Source: Eudorina sp. 2006-703-Eu-15 (taxonomy: Eukaryota; Chlorophyta; Chlorophyceae; Chlamydomonadales; Volvocaceae). From it: a stretch of DNA of 64,000 nt. A program made the position numbers and the translations under genes. The notes beneath the pieces are model-generated. The model searched no databases. It was given only the letters and a program-made list of their open reading frames with translations, and was not told the origin of the DNA. Below, piece by piece: positions 44,522-54,042 of the stretch. The DNA lies in contig BDSI01000012.1 in assembly GCA_003117195.1 (NCBI GenBank), forward strand, positions 992,001 through 1,056,000. Reading direction: 5' to 3'. Numbering within the stretch: position 1 is the stretch's first letter; every line of letters begins with the position of its first letter.

Positions 44522-45204
44522 GGGGCGGGGGAAGGTAGGGGACAAGGGGAGTGGAGATGGAGGGAGGGGCGGGATAGGGGAGGGGGTGGGCAGGCGGCCG
44601 GTGGGAGCAGGTGGTTGCGCTCGACATCTATCGCGGATGCGGCGGTCGAGACTGTGAAGGCGAGACGAGGCGAGAGGAGGGAATCAAATTGGGAATGGGA
44701 TTGGGATTGAGGGGGAGGGGTCGTTGCATCTTGATTCTTGCACCTGACTGATGCGCTGCACGGCAGCTGCTGCAGGGAGACGGGCCAATCCGCGGAGGCG
44801 CCGGGTCGGGTGCGGGAGAGCCTCGGTGGTGGCGGCACCGGCGCAGCTGTCCATGATCGCAATGAAACAACTGCGCACTGAAATCAGCAAGGGAAGACCA
44901 GATCATCTAGGGGCACTGTCGGTGTGTTTAATGAGAAGCCCACCACTGTCGGTGTGTGTGGGGGGGGTGGGGTGGGGGACAGGGGGGAATCCCCCAAGGG
45001 GCCTCCGGGTCAGGTGGCGGAGAGCAGTGTGGCGGTGGGCGGTACATGGCGGGGGGGTCGGGTCAGGTGTTCCGGGGGACGGAAGCGCGTGACGACAGCC
45101 GGCGGGGGGAAGGTCGCTGGCGGAGAGCACTCGTTCGGGGGCCGGGGGTCACGCTGGCAGCGCTGAAGCGGGTTGCACTGGGCACTTGGTCACCTTATGT
45201 GTTG

Positions 45205-45209
45205 TGTAA
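45205..45209 (+). terminator. Candidate poly(A) signal TGTAA
   Basis: TGTAA 684 bp after the stop codon of the low-complexity protein gene; no earlier copy was seen. Confidence 0.35.
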
Positions 45210-45298
45210 TTTGTGGGTTTGTGTGGCGAGACGCCCGCCTGAAGCACCCAGGCTCGGGGTGTTTAGAGGAGAGCCTCGGTGTGTGTGCGCTTGTGTAT

Positions 45299-45763
45299 GT
45301 GTGTGTGTGAATCGTTACATATCTGCCGGGCCGACGCTGGCCGGGGGCGCTAACCCGCCCCATACGGGAGACCGCCGAAGCACTCTCCCCCGGATTCGGG
45401 GGAGAGGGGCGTAAGGGGCCTCTGTCCCCTCGCTCTCAACCAAGGGCGCGCGCCCGATCCCTGAGGATCGGTGACAGCTGTGCCCCCTCAAGGGATTGGG
45501 CGGAAGCCCATCCCGGGCGGTCTGCGCCTCGCAGTCCGCTGTTCAACCTCCTCAAGTCCTTGCATCACGCAGGGCGCGTTCCTCAGCAATTCGGAGGCGC
45601 GCCCCTGCCCGGTGCGGTAAACTAGCCTGGTCTCGCATTCCAACCTAATCGTACTAGCTAGGGTGTGTGTGTGTGTGAATCGTTACATATCTCCCGGGCC
45701 GACACTGGCCGGGGCCGCTAACCCGCCCCATACGGGAGACCGCCGAAGCACTCTCCCCCGGAT
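45299..45763. repeat. Structured repeat: 97-bp direct repeats around a 270-bp core
   Basis: Positions 45299-45395 and 45668-45763 are about 95% identical (GTGTGTGTGAATCGTTACAT to CTCTCCCCCGGAT). The core between them holds strong hairpins: 45385-45408 is a 10-bp GC stem with a 4-nt loop, 45453-45470 pairs across CTGA, and 45493-45515 pairs around a GGAA (GNRA-type) tetraloop. This is either a terminal-repeat miniature retrotransposon (TRIM-like) or an approximately 368-bp satellite monomer plus a truncated second copy. Confidence 0.6.
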
Positions 45764-47675
45764 ACGGAGTGTTTGTGTGTGTGACGGTTCGGCGGCTCCC
45801 CTGGCTGCATAACACCTGCATATAGCACTGCGCGACGCCGGAGTCACTGCCCAGCCGAACACTTATTCGCGCCCGGCCACACGAGCACTTGAAGCGCGTC
45901 CTCCACACAAAGGATCGGCACGAACGCACATACACACACATATATTGATCATAACTCCGACCTACCGCGCATCGATGGCTCCCTTAGAGAGCTGCTTCAA
46001 CGTGGGACACTCTTTGGCCGTAACCGTCCGCCGGGGGGCGCCCGATGGCACGCGGTGACGACTACGCCCGTATGGGCGGGGGCGCGGGGGGCGGGGGGTG
46101 CGCGGGCCGGTGCGCGGCTGAGCTGCCCAGTGGGGAGCAGGCGGGCGGGCGCGGGGGCATATCGACGCTCGGAGTGAGGTCCGCTTATGTTTTTATTTTC
46201 TCGGCGGCTGTGATCGCACCCAGGACGGCGGGTTGGGTCCGCGGCAGCGGTCCCGCGCCGCATCTTCTCCGAATGTGGGCGGGTGTGGGGCTAGGGTGGG
46301 TGTGGGGCTGTGGGCGCAGCGCGGAAACACCGCGCGCGCATGTGCCCTGTACCTGGTACCTGGTACACCGCACCAGGGTGTCCGTGCACACGTCGGGGTG
46401 TCCGTGTCTAACAGGGCCTGGCCCGGGCCAGGAGGTGCCTATACCCTATACCCTCCACGGTGGGGATCCTCCTATCCGATGACCTGGGAGGAGGGGCGTG
46501 AGGGGCCGCCCTGTGGGGTGGCCCCGGCGGGGGATCTAGGGCAGGGGCGAATCGGGCGAGCGGGGTCGTGTGGGCAGCGAGATCCGGGGAGGCGCGGGGG
46601 CCCCCGGGGGCTTGCAGGTTGGGAGGCGGCACCCAGCCAGGAGAGGGAGGGAGAGGGAGGTCCGTGCGCCGTGCTCCGTGGCTCCAGGGGCGCTGACCAG
46701 CTGCCGTCGCCTCACCGAGCACCCTGCGGTACGCCGTACACCGGCGGCACCCGTGCTGTTAGGCACGGCGGTTTGAGTTGCCGCGGCGGAAGGAGGGCCG
46801 GTGTGACCCCGGCGGCGGCAGCCGGCAGGTCCCCCGGGTGCAACTGCTGCAAGCCTGCAGCGGTCGTCGATTGATTGTGAATCGTTAACCAACTGTACGG
46901 GGACTTCCGTCCGGCATTTGTACGACGTTTCGTGTGTTGCAGCACCCGCTCACGCAAGGGCAGGCTCCGGGCGGCAGCGATGCCGCGCATGGCAGCTTGC
47001 CTGTCGCCGTACCGTACTGCAGCACGTGAGCAGGCTCCCACCTTCAGGTGTACGGCAGGAAGTGTTGGGCACACGTCCACCGACAGGAAGTGTTGGGCAC
47101 ACGTCCTTGGCGGTGGGAGGTGGGGTATTCAGGCCGACTATTTCTCACCCTTTGTCACCATTGGTCGCCATGTGTTCAGTCATTCGAAGGTGTTTTGAGC
47201 GGACCTTTGATCATTCGCGGAGCAATGCCGTTTCGTTGGCGGCGGCGCCCTATGAGGGGCAGGGGGGCCCCTGTGGACGCAATGTGTTGGTTGGTCATCG
47301 GTTGGTTGGTGGTCGTCGTTGGTGGTCGTCGGTTGGTTGGTCGTCGGTGTGTGCGGGTTGCGGCGCGAGGACAGACGGGAGGGCCTGCACGGCCGGTGGG
47401 CCCTCGCCGCGCATCTGTCCACAGTGCATGGTGGGCTCGAGGTCGCATGGGAGGCTCTCGAGGTCGCATGGGAGGCTCTCAATGTCGCAACTGTCCAAAG
47501 TGCGTATTTCTTCACTGTGCGCCTTTGTTGTCACATCCATCAGCGAGAGCTGCGAGGGAGGCTCGGGGTCGCGTTGCGGCGTTGCGGTCTGGGAGCGCTG
47601 GTGCGGATGTGGTTGCGGTGGCTGGTGTTCGTGGTGGGCTGTTGCTACTGCTAGCGGTGAAGTTAGTTGCAGCCT

Positions 47676-47795
47676 GGTGGTGATGGTGATGATGGTGGTG
47701 ATGGTGATGATGGTGGTGATGGTGATGATGGTGGTGATGGTGATGATGGTGGTGATGGTGATGATGGTGGTGATGGTGATGGTGATGGCGATGGT
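47676..47795. repeat. GATGGTGAT tandem tract
   Basis: About eight copies of GGTGATGGTGATGAT in intergenic sequence. The plus strand reads it as a Gly-Asp repeat, which is not taken as a gene. Confidence 0.85.
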
Positions 47796-49237
47796 GGGGG
47801 CAACGGAAGTGGCGACTGGCGAGGGGGCCGCACGGGTGCTCCGCACCACAGGCCGCCTTCCGTCGCCTCCTCCTTAACTCTGCTGCTAGCTACGCCTGGC
47901 GCGAATTGACTCTGTGTGTGGCGTACGCTGCTGGGACTTCAGTAGCGGTGGTTGCGGTCGAGGCGAGGAAAGTCGGTGGCGGTGTTTTATGCAAGTGGCG
48001 ACGGCGGCTTCCTGGGAAGGTGCCAAGGCGCGGGCCTCGCACCTCAGCGGGCTCAATAAAGCGGCATGAAGTAATGCATGAAGAAAACAATTAATGAATG
48101 AAATAATGGACGGGTGGATGCATGGGTGGATGATACAGCGGCATGTCAGTCGCGTGAGTGTTTCGCTTTGTGTGACAAGTGGCACGGCCGCCCGACGAGA
48201 CGTGCAGGCGGCGGCGAGGGCCTGGGTGGGTGGTTGAGGGTGTGCCAGGCGCCTTTGGGGGGGAAGCAGAGAAAGCACCTTTGATTGTCCTCAGTTTGCG
48301 TTGGATTGCGTTGGTGTGCCGTGACGTGAATGCCGCCCGAGGGGGGAGGAGCTCTCTTGAGGGGTGGGTGCAGCACACACGGGGGTCCCTGACGGCTGCT
48401 GACGGAGCGGAGACATCCTCGGGCGCTTCTGCCAGGAGTACCGATCGATGGATGGATGGATAGATGGATTGAAGGGGACCGTACACGATAGCTGCCATAA
48501 CGCCATACATGATCACCCCCTGACACATCTGTGGCCCCATCGCGGCAGGTCTGCGCGGCCTGGGTCCTGCCATCAGTGCAGGGTCGAACTGGGTTTGTAC
48601 CTGTACGGATTTACCATATTAAGATATATATCTCTTATTTTTGCACCCCTGCGAATCGCGGTTGGCTGCTTTGCTTCGACAAGTAATGTGATTTGGGTGA
48701 GCGAGCTGCTGGCTTGGCAGGGCTTAGCTGTGCCGTGCGGTGTGGAAAGCGGCTGACGGGGGCAGGGGGTTAAATTGAAAAAAGTAATAAACCCGAAGAA
48801 CGACCCCGGGGGCAGGGGGTGTGGCTCAGCGGAGGGAGGGGCGGGTGCCCCACCGCGGCATCCCAGCGGGGCGGTGTGTGGGTGGCGGTGAGGGAGGCAA
48901 TGCGTGTCGGCTGCCAGCGGGCGCGCCCTTGTCGAGGGGGAGGGGAAGGAAAGCACCGCTCCAGGGAGAATATGCGGGAGCTGATGTGGCGGCAATACAG
49001 TACAGCACGGTTGGCCCGCTGCCCCAGTGGGGGTGTGTACCCGAGCCCGGCTGTGAGCGTCCACGGCTGTCACGACACAGGACGTGCTTGACACAGCGCG
49101 TGCCAAACACAGGCCACAGCCACGGAGGTGTTGCCCGAGTCGTGAGCAACACCTCCGCCGATCACGCAGTATGTCGTGACACGGCAGATGGTCACGGTGG
49201 CCAGCGGCACGCGCCCTCAGGTGCCCAGGCAGCCAAC

Positions 49238-49264
49238 AGACAGACAGACAGACAGACACAGACA
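49238..49264. repeat. (GACA)n microsatellite
   Basis: Six copies of GACA. A shorter (GACA)n lies at about 63317-63334. Confidence 0.8.
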
Positions 49265-49807
49265 GGCGAGCGCCGGAACGAGCGGAGGAGGAAAGGAGAA
49301 CACCAGCAGCGGGGCGTGCGGCCCGTGCCTGCACAATGTCATGACTGGAGTCCGGCGCCGTCCGGCAGGCCGCCGCTGCCCTGCCCCGCCACAAAACCAC
49401 GTAATACCACAACCTTTCCGCACGTGAAAACCGCAACCTTTGTGTCCAAATCCTTCACGTCGGAGAGGACCGTTGTTGCGGCTGCTGCTACTGCTGCCAC
49501 CTCACCCAGGACTCTACCAATCGGGTCGTTCATCACAGTCCGAGGCTTCAGAGGCAGATTCGGGCTTCCGTGCAACCGACAACCGACACGGCTGGCGGCT
49601 GCGCCCGCCGGCCAAGCACTGCACGGCGTGTTCCTCGCAAGTTGTGGCGGCCTGCAGGCAGGGCGATTCCACCCCCACCCCCAACCCCGACGGCTGCTGC
49701 GGCCGTCCCTGGTGATGCCATGTCAGGGAGCCCTGCCTGACGGCCACGAAACAATCACCGATTGCGTCGTAGTGCGAGCCCCCCGCCCCCCGCGCCTGTA
49801 CCGCATG

Positions 49808-49812
49808 TTACA
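49808..49812 (-). terminator. Candidate poly(A) signal TGTAA
   Basis: TGTAA on the minus strand 488 bp after the stop codon of the first CmcI-like gene. Confidence 0.4.
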
Positions 49813-50299
49813 TGGCGGCAGCGGGTGAGCGCATCCGCAGCCATCGCCCCGTTCGCCCCTCCATCCCACACCCCTCACAGCTCACACACATCCAGCGCGT
49901 GCACGGCCGCACAGCCCATGCAGTGGACAGCTCCCCTGGAGCCCACCGACGTGCAGGCAGGCTGCGCCCCGCGCCACATCCCATGCTATCCGCTAATCCG
50001 CTGACTGACCACGGCCCTCCCGCACCGCCGTGCGGGGGGCCTCCAGAGGCCCCAGCAGCAGCGAGCCCTGCACCGCCGGCGCCGCGAGAGCCCGCGGCTC
50101 CGTCGTAAGAGGACGTTGGTCTGCAGGGCAGCCTCGAGGGAACAGTGACCTCAGGAGGGGGCCGCCCTGGATCCTGGATCTTGGATCCAGATGCGAGGGG
50201 CCCGCCGGAGGGGAGCGCACCCCCGAGTGCGAGTGCCCCCCGGGTGTGCGTGCGCCCCCGGATGCGCGTGATTGGGAGCCCCTCCGTCGTCGTCCCTCC

Positions 50300-53200
50300 T
50301 CAGCTCTGTCGAAGCAGGTAGCCGTCGGTGTGCTGCGAGTACAGGAAAACCTCCCTGGACTTGTCGATCACGAAGTTGGTGTTGTTCTTCAGAAAGTCGT
50401 ACACTGCCTGACGGGGCCCGGGCTTGTGCCACATGCGGTCCAGCTTCGTGTCCTGGACGATCATGTACGACCCGACGGTGACGTACTGCGGGATAGGGGG
50501 GCGGGAGGCGGTGATGAGGGGCGGTATGGGTCACAGTTGCGGGTGAGACGATTGTAGACGAACAAACCCTGTGAGGTGAGGCTCTTGCCGTCACCACAAC
50601 ACCCCTACCGTACCCCAGTACAGTATAGAACGGTAAAGCACGGTAAGATACGGCAGTATGACATGGAGGAGGCAGATTGGCAGCCGCAGCGCCCCACTGT
50701 GTGCCCCTCCGCCGCATCGGCGCTCCATCGCGCGACGCCCTCCGCTGCAACCGCTTCACACCAAGTGAAGTTGTTTCGCGGATCGCAGCCTTTGGCAGGA
50801 CCCCCGGGGCACATTGCCGCCTGTGCAGCAGCAGCCGCAGCAATAGCCCAGCAGCAGCGGCGGCTGCATTCCCTTCCCCAAGGGGCCCCGGGGAGTTCGC
50901 CGGGCCTTGGCCCCTGGGTCCTGCCGCGGCTTCGCGGCCGCACGGCGGCGCAGCTCAGCGACAGAGTCCTTGCCCGTCTCAAGTCACTCACCCGGGCCAG
51001 GACGTTGCACTGCTTGAGGACCTCCGGGTAGCGGTGCCACCTGCGGCCGGGGGGGAGGAGGGGGCAGGCGTGGGAGGGGCGGGGGGCTCGGAGAGGGGGG
51101 CCAGGAAAGGGCGGAGAAGGTTGGCAGCCCGAGGTAGTCACGAGGTGGCGGTGGGAGACTGGGGACGGGGAACGGGGGGCGGGGGACGGCAGGCAGGGGG
51201 CCAGGGGCCCATACTCAGCGGCGGCTGCGCGCTCTTGGGAAAGGACAGCGTCGGCCAACCCGTTGGGGAAGGCCAAGGACTGGACGGCTGCAGGAATGGG
51301 GGGATACAGGGGACACAGCGAAACACCCCCCGCCTCCCCTTTTTCCTCCCTCCTCCCTCCACCTCCACCACCTCCTTCCCCGTCCTCCCTCCTCCCTCCC
51401 CGCAGCGCAGCTTGAATACGGTATGTCTACCAATTTCCTATATTCCTCCCCATACTCCTATGTTCCTCCCTCCCCGCCCTCCTCCCTCCTCCCTCCCCGC
51501 CCTCACCCGTCCACGCTGATCAGGACGGGCCCCCCGAACTCCGCCACCGCCTTGTCCAGCGCCGAAAGCGCCAGCCGCTCCACCGCGCGCGCCTGCACGA
51601 ACCTCACGTACTGCCCCCACAGCGGGTTCTCATCCACCGGGGTGCAGCGGGGGCACATGGCCTGCGCCTGGGCGTCCCAGTTGATGTGGAAGTCCTTGGG
51701 GTCTGGTAGGGGACACGGCAGGGGAGGGCAGGGGAGGGCAGGGGAGGGAAGCGCAGGGGAAGGGAGCGCAGGGAAGGAGGTGGGAGGCAGGGGTGTAGGA
51801 AATTGGTAGACATATTTATGCTGCGCTGCTGCCAGCGCAAATATCCGATAAAGACTTGGTTGTACTAGAATTTCCAGCGAAGTGACGACGAGGGAAGAAG
51901 AGGTGGGAGGAGCACCCGGCGGAGTTGGACCCGGCAGGTGCGCCTCAGGGCGTCACGAGGAGGGGGACCGGGAGGCGGAGGCGGAGGAGCGGCATCACCG
52001 CAAAGTCGCGCTGTCGGTATGTTTCCTTGGGCAGTTGTTTCCAATCCCGGCCCCCACATCCGCTGGCTGCCCTCATTCCCCAGCCCTTCCCACCACCACC
52101 ACCACCACCACCACCGGCCAGCAGCAGCCTCTGTGTGGACCCTAGTGGCCACATCCCTAAACCCGCATCCCTAAACCCGCATCCCTAAACCCACATCCCT
52201 AACCCACATCCCTAGTGCGCCATTCGACCGTTAGCGGGCAACGCATCCCACCAGTCTCCCCGCCTCCTCCTTTCGCCCTGCCCCACCCACCCACAGACAC
52301 GATGACCGCCTCCCCGGGCTTGGCGTACTGGCTCATGATGTGCGCGAAGAGGATGGCGGAGCCGCCCACGTTGGTGCCTGGGGCCCGAGGAGGGGATGGG
52401 GTGGGGGACAGGCGGGCCCGGGGCCACGCGGCGGGAGGTGACTGCGCGCCGCCGGGCCACAGAGCCCACGGGTGAAGGGGCCACGGCGGCCCCAAACACG
52501 CACGGTAGATCCACATGGCTCGGCGCGGTCGAAATCATACGATGTACGACCACACACTCACCGATGTCGTATATGACCTTGGGCTTCACGTCCCAAATGA
52601 TCTGCTGGATGACGACCAGGTCCGAAGGGTCCTGGGGGGGAATGGGGATAAAGGATATTGGTAGACAATGAGGGGAGGGGGAGGGCAGGAGGGGAGCGGG
52701 GCCGAGGGGAGAGCGAGGGAGGGGGTTCGAGGGACGCGCCGGCGGATGAGGGCCATGAGGGACCGCCAGGGCCGAAGGGTTTCGGGGTCCTGTGGACATC
52801 GCACAGACGCACAGACGCCCGGGGTTTTCTTGTACACACGCACCCACACACACACGTTCCGGTCTCATATCTAAACACACACGTTCTGGGGGCAGGCGCG
52901 GCTCTGCCGCATACGGCCGTTCTCCGGGCTTAGCCCTGCCCTGTGCACACCACGCGGCGCTGCTCATTGCCCTCTGAACACCGCACACACAAACCGCCGG
53001 GACTGCCGGGGCAACGTCCCCTGGAGACATCGACTGGGTGTGGGTAGCGTGCGGCGGCTCCGGAGCTTAGGTGCGGGCCCCGCTTTGGCGGGGACCGGAG
53101 ACGCCGAGTGCCCCTCCAGGGGCGGTCATCAGGGGACGTCCGAACGCGACCGCCAGCCTCAAACCCAACCTGGTAGACAACCCGTCTAACCCATCCCCAC

Positions 53201-54042
53201 CGGCAACCCCATCCCCACCCGCACTGCCCCCCCCCACAAAATTCCCTCCCGTGGGGGAACCCGGCGGTGCGCATCCAGCACATACCTGTTGGGACTGCAC
53301 GCCCAACCAGGAGCCGGCGGAGAAGAGGTGCTTCTCCTCAAAAACGGTGTCGTAACCGAACCTGCACGGCGGCGGACGCAGATGTGAGGCGGCCGCCCAG
53401 GGAGGAAAAAGCAGGATCCGCGCTCTCTTGGGGGGGCGATTGTTTCGCGATTTCGTGGAGGGGGGGGGTGTAGGGGTCACGGCCGGGAGGGGAACGAGAT
53501 GGTGCGGCCCAGCAGGCGAGGCGGCGGGCGCGGGATCGTTAGGGGTGCATTCGGGTGGTACGGCAGATGGGATGCGAAAGCGCGCCTCGTCTTTGTAGAT
53601 GACGAAGATAGGCACGAATACGTCGTTACGCCACGGCACAGGCAGTGAGGTCTTACAGAGCCCTGGGCTCGGCGGCTGGCAGCGTCTCACAACCAACTCA
53701 CAGGATGTCGTCCAATCGTACGACGTGGCCGTTGTTCATGGCCACCGTGTCATTTGCATCGCGGAATGAGCTCCATGAGTCCAGTGGATACACCTTGCCG
53801 GAGCATTCTGCCAACCGCCGGGCCTGGGAGTCTGCACTGCTCGCCTCGGCGCGGAGTGCACGGACCTCGTCAAGGGCTTTCGAAACGCGCTCCTGCAGCG
53901 CCTGAATAGTCGCCAAGTCCTCGTCTATTTTCGTCAAGATCGAGGTGATACGGTTTGCACGATCCTGCTTTCCGGTCTGGCCCGTCGCTCGGTCGCTGCA
54001 CGCCCAAAATAGTAGCAAGGCTAAGGCTGTCCAGCGAGCCAT
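50300..54042 (-). CDS. Secreted CmcI-like (cephalosporin hydroxylase family) methyltransferase, copy A
   Basis: Seven exons (54042-53702, 53361-53286, 52631-52562, 52377-52291, 51702-51507, 51040-50992, 50485-50300), 334 residues, phases close. A signal peptide (MARWTALALLLFWACSDRATG) is followed by a coiled-coil-like segment (about 30-80) and then the catalytic domain. The motif IYDIGTNVGGSA is the SAM-binding loop of the Rossmann fold. SVDPKDFHINWD is the next strand. SVDGWHRYPEVLKQC resembles the metal-binding D-x-H region. YVTVGSYMIVQDTKLD, PRQAVYDFL and the YSQHTDGYLLRQS end match the C-terminus of the CmcI/rhamnosyl O-methyltransferase family. Relatives methylate sugars or small molecules; the family name is historical. 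A Cys/Pro insert (MCPRCTPVDENPLWGQY) is unusual. Secretion implies a role on extracellular glycans, by inference only. Paralogue of the gene at 60145. Confidence 0.87.
51401..51442 (+). repeat. Intronic repeat family I, copy 7 (antisense)
   Basis: GCAGCGCAGCTTGAATACGG plus a perfect core, antisense to CmcI-like copy A, in its intron 5. Confidence 0.8.
51794..51839 (-). repeat. Intronic repeat family I, copy 8
   Basis: Core plus left part, sense to copy A, in intron 4, about 90 bp before the 3' splice site. Confidence 0.8.
52146..52213. repeat. CATCCCTAAACCCG tandem repeat with telomere-like heptamer
   Basis: Five copies of a 12-14 bp unit, three of them containing CCCTAAA, the plant-type telomere heptamer. 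It sits in intron 4 of copy A. It is most likely a minisatellite; the heptamers are not contiguous. Confidence 0.7.
52651..52667 (-). repeat. Intronic repeat family I, copy 9
   Basis: GTCTACCAATATCCTT, sense to copy A, in intron 2, ending 19 bp from exon 3; again part of the 3' splice-site tract. Confidence 0.7.

Larger units (their letters stand above)
45210..49807. other. Gene-poor, repeat-rich stretch
   Basis: No supported gene. It contains the structured repeat at 45299-45763, a tandem 24-bp unit near 47053-47105, GTT/GGT-rich sequence at 47284-47350, a GATGGTGAT tract, GATG and GACA microsatellites, and an inverted copy of the T-rich repeat (family II) at 48765-48803. Open frames here follow the simple repeats or are unsupported by splice sites. 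A basic ORF at 46045-46482 has no motif. Confidence 0.45.

Noticed and set aside
47667..47909. Gly-Asp repeat open frame
   Set aside because: Translation of a GGTGAT simple repeat without start context, splice sites or flanking coding sequence.
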